A stretch of DNA of 19,298 nucleotides. It comes from Pseudomonadota bacterium (GTDB lineage: Bacteria; Bdellovibrionota_C; UBA2361; OMIW01). The position numbers were made by a program, and so were the translations under genes. Below are positions 1 through 7,055 of the stretch, piece by piece. Below the pieces are notes generated by a model, which did no database searches, was not told the origin of the DNA, and saw only the letters and a list, made by a program, of their open reading frames with translations. Location: the NCBI GenBank assembly GCA_900299205.1, contig OMIW01000120.1:1-19298 (forward strand), given 5' to 3'. Positions within the stretch are counted from its first letter, which is position 1. Every line of letters begins with the position of its first letter.

Positions 1-84
1 TACTTACTCTCTGCGCCAGCTACGCATCGTTCCCCTCCCCTGCGACCATTCTCCCCGAACAGGCCCACCACACCATGCTCTCAA

Positions 85-98
85 ATCAACGGGTTGAT
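85..98. repeat. Perfect dyad ATCAAC-GG-GTTGAT
   Basis: ATCAAC (85-90) and GTTGAT (93-98) are exact reverse complements separated by GG. Symmetry and size suit a dimeric repressor site, about 62 bases ahead of the promoter-like pair at 160-188. No regulator gene lies in the window to pair it with, so the operator role is inferred only from symmetry and position. Confidence 0.3.
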
Positions 99-159
99 GG
101 TTCGCTTCTCCGGTCGACGATTTTGCCTGATTTGGAGTTCGCCGGGATTCGAGAGTTCC

Positions 160-188
160 TTGACCGAGTCTCTTCAAAGAGCTAGAGT
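160..188 (+). promoter_or_regulatory. Candidate sigma-70 type promoter
   Basis: TTGACC (160-165) matches the -35 consensus TTGACA at five of six bases. After a spacer of exactly 17 bases comes TAGAGT (183-188), matching TATAAT at four of six. Transcription would start near 195, some 230 bases before the possible gene at 424. It is the best-spaced pair I found in the left region, but such matches also arise by chance. Confidence 0.35.
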
Positions 189-242
189 CTCCGATCAGAG
201 AGAGAGACGACCAACGGTGACGGTTTTAGGGTGGCACATCCC

Positions 243-254
243 CTTTTCGAAAAG
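243..254. repeat. 12-base perfect palindrome CTTTTCGAAAAG
   Basis: The sequence CTTTTCGAAAAG is its own reverse complement with no spacer. It lies about 50 bases downstream of the predicted transcription start of the 160-188 promoter. It could be a protein-binding site. With no loop it is unlikely to act as an RNA hairpin. Confidence 0.3.
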
Positions 255-325
255 AGACCCGCCCAATTTCCACTCAAGTAATTTCCGCTGAGAGCCGTCC
301 CCCCCCAAAACGTAGTATATGTCAA

Positions 326-343
326 GTTGCCGAGGGCGGTAAC
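326..343 (+). promoter_or_regulatory. Short stable hairpin in presumed leader
   Basis: GTTGCCG (326-332) pairs with CGGTAAC (337-343) around an AGGG loop: seven pairs including one G-U. The bases after it (ATTTGTGAGACG) are only mildly T-rich, so it is not a clear intrinsic terminator. It could be an attenuator-like element ahead of the gene at 424 or the end of a short upstream transcript. Confidence 0.3.
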
Positions 344-423
344 ATTTGTGAGACGATTTTGCTTGCCCCCTGAGTGGGTCCAGATAGAGGTCGTAACTTC
401 ATTCTCTGACAGCAAGGGTCGGA

Positions 424-1005
424 ATGCCCCGAACTATGGGTATCAATCATCTTCTCACGAGAGCGGTCCTCCCGTTCAAAGGTCGGTCGGTTTTTCCGGT
501 AGCAACAGCTTCGCTTGATGCGGCGAGAGCGCACCTATCCTCCATTCTTCATCTGGTGCTTGTTTGTACCCTCCTCGGCATAGTTAGTGTCCCGGTCCTT
601 AGCAACTCTTCGCCCTTATCTCGTAACGAGGGTTGGCCCCTATCGAGAGGACTTGAGAAAACGGAGCAGTCGGAGAAGAAAGAATCAGGGGAACTCGAAT
701 TAGTGGCGGGTGCCTTATACATCCCGGTGGATCTAGGACTTCAAGGCGATCCACCTCAGCCAGTACGGGCTCTTGGCACCCCCGAAATGCCGGTCAAGAG
801 ACACGCCCTCGCAGTTCACTCACCTCAAAAAGGTGCCTCGTCGGCTCCGTCTGAATTTGCAGTCTTCATCAATTCAAAACCTCCCCAAGACGAGCTTTTC
901 CGCCGAGAGAGAGATATTGGGGGCGATACCTCTGAGCAAACCGTTTCGTTTGTGGGGGATCCTCGGCCATTCTGGTCCTCCGACATCAGCCCTCCATCCC
1001 GATAG
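424..1005 (+). CDS. Unrecognised possible single-span membrane protein
   Basis: I do not recognise this 193-residue protein, and the gene call itself is uncertain. It has a basic N-terminus, one strongly hydrophobic stretch at about residues 39-59 (HLVLVCTLLGIVSVPVL within it), a charged Glu/Lys-rich segment at about 76-93 and a Pro/Ser-rich remainder with no repeats or catalytic motif. This suggests a bitopic membrane protein with a C-terminal tail of about 130 residues. The hydrophobic stretch begins near residue 39, too far in for a classical signal peptide from this start; a start further downstream would make it signal-like. It lies 126 bases upstream of the adaptor gene on the same strand, so it could belong to the efflux transcript. 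A smaller frame overlaps its end (773-1072) and is judged spurious. Confidence 0.4.
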   Translation: MPRTMGINHLLTRAVLPFKGRSVFPVATASLDAARAHLSSILHLVLVCTLLGIVSVPVLSNSSPLSRNEGWPLSRGLEKTEQSEKKESGELELVAGALYIPVDLGLQGDPPQPVRALGTPEMPVKRHALAVHSPQKGASSAPSEFAVFINSKPPQDELFRRERDIGGDTSEQTVSFVGDPRPFWSSDISPPSR

Positions 1006-1131
1006 CGCCTCCTCCCTCCTTATCCCATTAAGAACCCGAGTTCCTCTGGAGTTACTCCGACTCGGTGCATAGCTATCGCCGCGGGCGCACTACCTTATTG
1101 ATCGCCCGTCCGTTTTTTCGTGACATTTCCC
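1006..1131 (+). other. Gap before efflux operon with nested hairpin
   Basis: The gap holds CCGAGT (1036-1041) pairing with ACTCGG (1060-1065), enclosing GGAG/CTCC (1048-1051 and 1055-1058). No T-run follows, so it is not a standard intrinsic terminator. TTTTTT occurs at 1113-1118, about 50 bases later and just before the adaptor gene. I found no convincing promoter, so the adaptor may be read through from upstream. Confidence 0.3.
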
Positions 1132-2214
1132 ATGAAACCTTCGCACCTTCTGTTTGGACTTCCCATTCTTTTTCTCTCACTCGGCTGTCAGGGTCATCAC
1201 GACCATCCAAAGATTAAACCGAAATACCAGGTTACAACGCCACTGCAAGAGACCACCGTTATCACCCGGGACTACGTATCTCAGATTCGCGCTATCCAGC
1301 ACATTGAGGTTCGTGCGCTCGAAGAGGGTTACCTCGAGCAAATCCTCGTCGATGAGGGGCAGTCCGTCAAAGCGGGGCAACCGCTCTTTCAAATTATGCC
1401 AAGGTTGTACCAGGCAGAGCTGGGCAAAGCCGCAGCCGCAGCCGAGTTCGCCGAAATTGAGTATCAGAACACCCTCAAACTCGCTCAGGGCAAAGTCGTT
1501 GCACCAAGCGAACTTGCGCTCGCCAAGGCCAAGTTAGACAAAGCAAAAGCGCTCTTTCAGTTGTCTCAAGTTCACCTCGATTTTACTCAGCTCAAAGCGC
1601 CCTTTGATGGAATCGTTGGTCGTTTTGTGGCGCGAAAGGGGAGCCTTCTTGACAAGGGAGACCTACTCACAACCCTCTCCGATAACCGAGAAATGTGGGT
1701 ATATTTCAATGTCCCCGAGGCAGAATATCTCGAATATAAGCGAACTAACAGTGCAGGCAAACAACTTAAAGTTCGCTTAGAGACGGCGGATCACCGTATG
1801 TTCGAGCACGAGGGGATCATCACCGCGATCGAGGCCGATTTTGATAATCAGACGGGCAACATCGCTTACCGGGCAACATTCCCCAATCCTTCCGGAATTC
1901 TCCGACACGGCCAGACAGGAAAAATTCTCGTCGATTTTCCCGTCAATGATGCCATAGTGATCCCCCAAGCAGCCGTTTTTGAGCTCCTTGATAAGCATTT
2001 TGTCTTTGTCGTTGATGACTCGGGAAAGGTTCAATCAAGAGAAGTTGCTATCAGGAATCAGCTTGCGGATGTCTATCTTATCGCTTCCGGTCTTCAGCCG
2101 ACGGATAAAATTCTTCTTGAGGGACAGCGGAAGGTGAGAGATGGCGATCTCATTGATCCGAAAGTGCTCGAACCGAAAAAGGTACTTTCCTCTCTCTCCG
2201 TTTACGCTGAATAG
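1132..2214 (+). CDS. RND efflux periplasmic adaptor lipoprotein (MFP)
   Basis: The 360-residue protein is a membrane-fusion subunit bridging the inner-membrane pump encoded next to the outer-membrane channel. It has a hydrophobic signal ending SLGC at Cys19, an imperfect lipobox. Then come a first lipoyl half (about 57-90, with EEGYLEQILVDEGQSVKAGQ), an alpha-helical hairpin rich in Ala, Lys and Leu (about 91-150), a second lipoyl half (about 153-185, with LKAPFDGIVGR), and beta-barrel and membrane-proximal domains to the C-terminus. This is the usual order for the AcrA/MexA family at a typical length. The start at 1132 is preferred over an in-frame GTG at 1120 because it gives a normal signal peptide; neither has a good ribosome site. 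The residues after the lipidated Cys are His-rich (GHHDH). Substrate cannot be told from sequence. It is 84 bases ahead of the pump gene. Confidence 0.93.
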   Translation: MKPSHLLFGLPILFLSLGCQGHHDHPKIKPKYQVTTPLQETTVITRDYVSQIRAIQHIEVRALEEGYLEQILVDEGQSVKAGQPLFQIMPRLYQAELGKAAAAAEFAEIEYQNTLKLAQGKVVAPSELALAKAKLDKAKALFQLSQVHLDFTQLKAPFDGIVGRFVARKGSLLDKGDLLTTLSDNREMWVYFNVPEAEYLEYKRTNSAGKQLKVRLETADHRMFEHEGIITAIEADFDNQTGNIAYRATFPNPSGILRHGQTGKILVDFPVNDAIVIPQAAVFELLDKHFVFVVDDSGKVQSREVAIRNQLADVYLIASGLQPTDKILLEGQRKVRDGDLIDPKVLEPKKVLSSLSVYAE

Positions 2215-2289
2215 CTGGGCTCCCTCCGATAATGTCAGCTTGTCGGACAACACTTAATCCCACGCATCCTAAATCAAACCAAACCACCT

Positions 2290-2293
2290 AGGT
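2290..2293 (+). promoter_or_regulatory. Ribosome binding site of first RND pump
   Basis: AGGT lies five bases before the ATG at 2299, the best-placed purine motif in the 84-base gap after the adaptor gene. It supports this start, which also puts the N-terminal hydrophobic segment where RND pumps have it. Confidence 0.4.
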
Positions 2294-2298
2294 AGACC

Positions 2299-5200
2299 AT
2301 GTTCAGCCGTTTTTTACACCGTCCCGTACTCGCAATCGTTAATTCGGTCCTCATCGTTTTCATGGGCATCCTGGCCATTAATACGATGCCCGTATCTCAG
2401 TTTCCAGACGTTGCCCCCCCCCAGGTGGTCGTCCGAGCATCGTTTCCCGGGGCCAGCGCAGAGGTGCTGGTGAATACAGTACTTATTCCTCTCGAGCAGG
2501 CGATAAATGGTGTGCAGGGGATGAGATATATGACATCCGATGCCACAAGTGCTGGCGAGGCAAATATTCAGATCTTTTTCGGTCTCGACACCGACCCGAA
2601 TATCGCAGCCGTAAATGTTCAGAATAGCCTGAGCCAGGTACTCAATCAGCTTCCTCCTCTTGTCCAACGAGAGGGAATTCGGGTTATGCGACTGCAGCCG
2701 CAGATGTTGATGTATATAAACCTGTTCAGCTCAGATCCCAAAGCTGACATGAAGTACCTGTTTAACTTTGCCAACGTCTCAATCCTCCCAGAACTTCGGC
2801 GAATAAATGGTATTGGACGTGGAGAGATCCTCGGGAGCCGTCAATACGCGATGCGAATATGGCTCAAACCCGATCGAATGCGGGCATATAACCTCGGGAC
2901 CTCTGAGGTCATGAAAGCGATCAGCGAGCAAAGTGTTATCGGCTCACCAGGGAGATTAGGGCAGGCATCAGGCAAACAATCCCAATCTCTAGAATATGTG
3001 CTGGTGTATCCTGGTCGGTACAGTAAACCCGAGGAGTATGAGAATATAATTCTCAGGGCCAACCCTGAAGGAGAAGTTCTCCGACTGAAGGACGTTGCTA
3101 CTGTTGAATTAGGGAGCGAATACTACGACATTTACTCTTACCTCGACAAAAATCCCTCCGCTGCTATCGTTCTTAATCAATCCTATGGGAGTAATGCCCA
3201 AGAGGTGATTGCTCGGGTTAAGGAAAAGATGGACGCGCTCAAGGAGAGTTCGTTCACACCGGGAATGGACTATGAGATCAGTTATGATGTCTCTCAATTC
3301 TTGGATGCTTCCATAGAAAAGGTCCTTCACACCTTAGTTGAGGCATTTATTCTCGTCGCTCTCGTTGTCTTCATCTTCCTTGGAGATTGGCGTTCAACGC
3401 TCATTCCTACCCTTGCGGTGCCGGTATCATTGGTCGGCTCATTTTTTGTAATTCAACGATTTGGCCTCTCGATAAATCTGATTACCCTCTTTGCCCTTGT
3501 TCTGGCGATTGGAATCGTTGTTGATGATGCAATCGTCGTCGTCGAGGCCGTGCATGCCAAGATGGCAGACGAACATCTCAGCCCTTACCGAGCCGTTCAA
3601 AAAGTTATCGGCGAGATAAGCGGTGCGGTTATCGCGATTACCCTTCTGATGGTATCTGTCTTCATCCCTGTTTCTTTCATGCCCGGTCCCGTGGGGGTTT
3701 TTTACAGGCAATTCGCGATAACGATGGCGACATCAATCGTCATATCGGGCGTCGTTGCTCTTACGCTCACTCCGGTTCTCTGTGCCATGTTGTTGCGAAA
3801 CAACCACGGCATTATCCGAAAGCGAACACCTATAGGTGTCGTTCTCGATGGTTTCAATCGATTTTTTGAGCGGCTAACTGGGGGCTACGTTTCACTCCTC
3901 CGTCGAGTCGTAAACCGTCGGGTACTGACGTTCTTGGTCCTTGGAGGATTTTGCTTCGGAATAGCCACCCTCACGAGCCGAATGCCAGCCGGCTTCATCC
4001 CCGCCGAAGATCAGGGCATGTTGTATGCAATTCTTCAAACCCCTCCAGGCACTACTCTTGAACAGACCAATCAGGTCTCTCGGCGATTGCAGGAGGTTGC
4101 AGTCGAAATTGAGGGTGTCGCATCGGTGTCCTCTCTTGCTGGCTTCGAGATTCTCACCCAAGGAAGAGGCTCAAATGCGGGGACATGCCTCATCAATCTC
4201 AAGCCTTGGTCTGAGCGGAAAAATACGGCAGAAGATGTCATAGAAGAGCTTGAAAAGAAGGCGAAAGATATCGGGGCAATCGTGGAATTTTTCCAACCAC
4301 CCGCCGTGCCCGGGTATGGAGCTGCGGGGGGATTCGCCCTCCAGCTACTCGATAAAACTAATTCAGGCGATTACCAGGCACTCGGCAAGGTGAATGATGA
4401 ATTCATGGCGGCACTCAAAAAGAGGAAGGAGCTCCGAGGTCTTTTTACCTTCTTTACCGCCCAATACCCGCAATACGAATTAGTTGTAGACAGCCAGGCG
4501 GCGATGCAGAAGGGTGTTTCTGTGGGAGTTGCCATGGAGAATCTGTCGACCCTTATCGGGAGTAATTACGAACTCGGATTCACTCGATTCGAGCGCTTCT
4601 TTAAAGTATTTGTTCAGGCAGCGCCGGAGTATCGAAGAATTCCGGAAGATCTCATGGAGCTCTTTGTTAAAAATGATCGGGATGAGATGGTTCCCTATTC
4701 ATCATTCATGAAGATCCATTACCGCCAGGGACTCAATGAGATAACCCGGTACAATATGTACACCAATGCTTCTATTCGTGGTTCACCTGCGCCTGGCTAC
4801 AGTAGCGGTGAAGCGATTGCAGCCATCCAACAAGTGGCCAAAGAGGTTCTACCCCGAGGTTACGACATTGACTGGGGAGGACTTTCATTTGATGAGGTTC
4901 GTCGTGGAAACGAGGCAATATACATATTTATTGTCGTTTTAGTTTTCGTCTACCTCGTGCTCGCCGCGCAGTATGAAAGCTTCATTGTCCCGTTTGCCGT
5001 CATACTATCTCTTCCTGCGGGTATCTTTGGATCGTTCGTACTTCTAAAAATGATGGGTCTATCCAACGATATTTATGCTCAGATCGGTCTTGTTATGCTG
5101 GTCGGACTACTCGGGAAGAATGCAGTTCTTATCGTAGAATTTGCGATTCAGAAACAGCAGGAGGGAGTGTCGGTTTTTGAGGCGGCGATTGAGGGAGCCC

Positions 5201-5514
5201 GGGTTCGTTTTCGACCGATTCTGATGACTTCATTCGCTTTCATCGCGGGTCTCGTCCCGCTCGTGATGGCAACGGGTCCCGGTGCGATCGCAAACCGGAC
5301 AATTGGTGCCTCTGCGTTCGGTGGCATGCTAGCGGGCACCGTATTCGGGGTCATCATCATACCCGGTCTCTACTTTATTTTTGGAAAGCTTGCTGAAGGG
5401 AAACAGCTCATCGGTGATCAACATGAGTGGCCTCTGACTGAACCTGAACACCCGAGCGATACACCACATCTCAATGAAAACGGTCAACGCGCAGATAATG
5501 GGGGCGAAGGATGA
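2299..5514 (+). CDS. RND efflux pump, inner-membrane subunit (HAE1 type)
   Basis: This 1071-residue protein is a complete proton-driven multidrug exporter of the AcrB/MexB class, which works as an inner-membrane trimer. It shows the internal two-fold repeat: an N-terminal membrane helix (about 9-28), a large periplasmic loop, membrane helices from about 340, a second periplasmic loop and a C-terminal helix bundle. The proton-relay residues are present: D409 and D410 in IVVDDAIVVVE and K940 in LLGKNAVLIVEFA, practically the AcrB positions. The segment PAEDQGMLYAILQTPPGTTLEQT opens the second periplasmic half. A hydrophilic tail of about 40 residues (EWPLTEPEHPSDT and onward) extends into the cytoplasm. 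The stop overlaps the start of the channel gene by four bases. A run of nine C at codons 39-42 is notable. The family is certain; the substrate is unknown. Confidence 0.97.
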   Translation: MFSRFLHRPVLAIVNSVLIVFMGILAINTMPVSQFPDVAPPQVVVRASFPGASAEVLVNTVLIPLEQAINGVQGMRYMTSDATSAGEANIQIFFGLDTDPNIAAVNVQNSLSQVLNQLPPLVQREGIRVMRLQPQMLMYINLFSSDPKADMKYLFNFANVSILPELRRINGIGRGEILGSRQYAMRIWLKPDRMRAYNLGTSEVMKAISEQSVIGSPGRLGQASGKQSQSLEYVLVYPGRYSKPEEYENIILRANPEGEVLRLKDVATVELGSEYYDIYSYLDKNPSAAIVLNQSYGSNAQEVIARVKEKMDALKESSFTPGMDYEISYDVSQFLDASIEKVLHTLVEAFILVALVVFIFLGDWRSTLIPTLAVPVSLVGSFFVIQRFGLSINLITLFALVLAIGIVVDDAIVVVEAVHAKMADEHLSPYRAVQKVIGEISGAVIAITLLMVSVFIPVSFMPGPVGVFYRQFAITMATSIVISGVVALTLTPVLCAMLLRNNHGIIRKRTPIGVVLDGFNRFFERLTGGYVSLLRRVVNRRVLTFLVLGGFCFGIATLTSRMPAGFIPAEDQGMLYAILQTPPGTTLEQTNQVSRRLQEVAVEIEGVASVSSLAGFEILTQGRGSNAGTCLINLKPWSERKNTAEDVIEELEKKAKDIGAIVEFFQPPAVPGYGAAGGFALQLLDKTNSGDYQALGKVNDEFMAALKKRKELRGLFTFFTAQYPQYELVVDSQAAMQKGVSVGVAMENLSTLIGSNYELGFTRFERFFKVFVQAAPEYRRIPEDLMELFVKNDRDEMVPYSSFMKIHYRQGLNEITRYNMYTNASIRGSPAPGYSSGEAIAAIQQVAKEVLPRGYDIDWGGLSFDEVRRGNEAIYIFIVVLVFVYLVLAAQYESFIVPFAVILSLPAGIFGSFVLLKMMGLSNDIYAQIGLVMLVGLLGKNAVLIVEFAIQKQQEGVSVFEAAIEGARVRFRPILMTSFAFIAGLVPLVMATGPGAIANRTIGASAFGGMLAGTVFGVIIIPGLYFIFGKLAEGKQLIGDQHEWPLTEPEHPSDTPHLNENGQRADNGGEG

Positions 5515-6947
5515 AAAGGCAAATTCTCCAATCAGTAATGGTTTCGGCCGGAACGGGTCTAGTTCTTGTGGCCTCAGGGTGTACTCCCGCGATCACCCCC
5601 AAGGTCTCGAAGCTGGAGCTCCCATCCCAGTTTGCAGGTTCGGCGGGTACCGAGCCCGTGTCGATTATGAAATGGAGGGAATTCTTTACCGATCCGCATC
5701 TTCGCGAGCTTATCGAAACGGCGCTTGGCAACAATCAGGAGCTCCAGATCGCAATTCAAGAGATCGAGATTGCGAAGAACGAGGTGACGGCCCGAAGCGG
5801 GGCTTATCTGCCTTTTCTCAATCTTGGGACGAAAGCCGGTCTCGATAAGTCAGGACGGTACACCCGAGACGGTGCTGTTGATCGCGGACTCGAAATCAAG
5901 CCCGGTAAAGAATTCCCAGACCCACTCTCCGATTTCGGATTAGGAGCCAGGGCCTCATGGGAAGTTGACATCTGGCACCGACTGCGCGACGCAGAGAAGT
6001 CGGCGGTCAATAGTTTCTTCGCATCAACGGAGGGAAAGCAATTTCTCGTTACCAATATAATCGGGGAGATTGCGAGCTCCTATTACGAATTACTTGCTCT
6101 CGACAGCCAGCTAGTTCTGATAGGGCAAAACGTTGAGATTCAATCGAAGGCACTTAACACGGTCAGGGCTGAAAAGATCGGTGCTCGGGTAACTGAGCTC
6201 GCCGTTCAGCGATTTGAGGCTCAGCTTGCTAAGACCAAATCGCTTCAATTTGAGATCCAGCAAAAGATAGTCCAGGCTGAGAACAAGATCCATTTCCTGG
6301 TTGGTTGTTTTCCCAAACCAATTATCCGAAGCGCCGATCCGCTTATCGCCATACAACCCCCGGTCATAAGTGCTGCCATTCCTTCGCAGATGGTTCAGCA
6401 GAGACCTGACATCAAGGAGGCAGAGTGGCGCCTGAAAGCGGCAGACCTTGATGTTCAAGTGGCTCGGGCGGCTTTTTATCCCTCACTTAATCTATCAGGT
6501 GAGATTGGCCTGAGGGCGTATGATTTGGGGACAGTCCTTCAGACACCCGCATCTCTTTTATATGCCCTCACGGCGGATGTAGCCGGCCCCCTTATCAACA
6601 GGCGGGCGATTACCGCTGATTATCTGAACGCAAATGCCAAACAGATATCTGCTGTATTCTCCTACGAAAGGGCCGTTTTAAATGGATTTATCGAGGTATC
6701 GAACCAGGTTGCTGCCATCACTAATACGGGACAGGCGTTTAACCTCAAAAGCGAACAGGTACGTTCATTAGCTGGAGCAGTTGATGTGGCAGGAACCCTC
6801 TTCCTTGCAGCTCGGGCGGACTATGGTGAGGTGCTCCTTACGCAACGAGAGGCCCTCGAAGCTCGCTTTGAACTGATCGAAACAAAACTTCGTCAGATGC
6901 AAGCTGTGGTGGGGCTCTACCGATCGCTTGGAGGAGGATGGGCCTAG
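5511..6947 (+). CDS. Outer-membrane efflux channel lipoprotein (OprM/NodT type)
   Basis: The 478-residue protein is the TolC-like exit duct completing the efflux complex. A signal peptide ends in ASGC with lipidated Cys24. Two long helical repeats follow (roughly 60-250 and 270-470), as in the OprM/NodT lipoprotein branch. Diagnostic stretches are LRELIETALGNNQELQIA near the start of the first repeat, QQRPDIKEAEWRLKAADLDV and AFYPSLNLSG at the start of the second, and the C-terminal GLYRSLGGGW. The ATG overlaps the pump stop as ATGA, so translation of the two is probably coupled; AAGG directly before the ATG is too close to be an efficient ribosome site on its own, which fits coupling. It is the last gene of the operon, followed by a strong inverted repeat and a convergent gene. 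Confidence 0.95.
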   Translation: MKRQILQSVMVSAGTGLVLVASGCTPAITPKVSKLELPSQFAGSAGTEPVSIMKWREFFTDPHLRELIETALGNNQELQIAIQEIEIAKNEVTARSGAYLPFLNLGTKAGLDKSGRYTRDGAVDRGLEIKPGKEFPDPLSDFGLGARASWEVDIWHRLRDAEKSAVNSFFASTEGKQFLVTNIIGEIASSYYELLALDSQLVLIGQNVEIQSKALNTVRAEKIGARVTELAVQRFEAQLAKTKSLQFEIQQKIVQAENKIHFLVGCFPKPIIRSADPLIAIQPPVISAAIPSQMVQQRPDIKEAEWRLKAADLDVQVARAAFYPSLNLSGEIGLRAYDLGTVLQTPASLLYALTADVAGPLINRRAITADYLNANAKQISAVFSYERAVLNGFIEVSNQVAAITNTGQAFNLKSEQVRSLAGAVDVAGTLFLAARADYGEVLLTQREALEARFELIETKLRQMQAVVGLYRSLGGGWA

Positions 6948-6967
6948 CAAAGTGGTAAAATGAGATT

Positions 6968-7032
6968 CCCCGTCGCCCATTTTGATAGTTTGCCGAGGAC
7001 TTCGTTAAAACCCTCAAAATGGCCTCGACGGG
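6968..7032. terminator. Compound inverted repeat, probable bidirectional terminator
   Basis: CCCGTCG (6969-6975) pairs with CGACGGG (7026-7032). Directly inside, CCATTTTGA (6977-6985) pairs with TCAAAATGG (7014-7022), giving 16 perfect pairs with a small 1x3 internal loop. The 28-base apical loop can pair further (GTTT 6988-6991 with AAAC 7008-7011). It lies between the stop of the channel gene and the stop of the convergent helicase gene. On the plus strand CTTCTTT follows; on the minus strand ATTTTACC follows. The T content is modest, so termination is inferred mainly from stem strength and placement. Confidence 0.6.
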
Positions 7033-7055
7033 ACCTTCTTTCACCCTCCCCCCCG

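Larger units (their letters stand above)
1..423. other. Non-coding left edge with regulatory-looking sites
   Basis: I see no convincing gene here: the open frames are short, lie on both strands and resemble no family. The stretch contains an inverted repeat (85-98), a promoter-like pair (160-188), a 12-base palindrome (243-254), a run of eight C (299-306) and a hairpin (326-343). It could be the upstream control region of the gene at 424 and the efflux operon behind it. Because the window begins here, the tail of an upstream gene cannot be excluded. Confidence 0.4.

Noticed and set aside
773-1072. Second open frame overlapping the end of the gene at 424
   Set aside because: It overlaps a longer frame, has no recognisable family features and no ribosome site.
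2215-2298. Terminator between the first adaptor and pump genes
   Set aside because: The only hairpin, TTGT-CGG-ACAA at 2240-2250, has four weak pairs and no T-run, so co-transcription is more likely.
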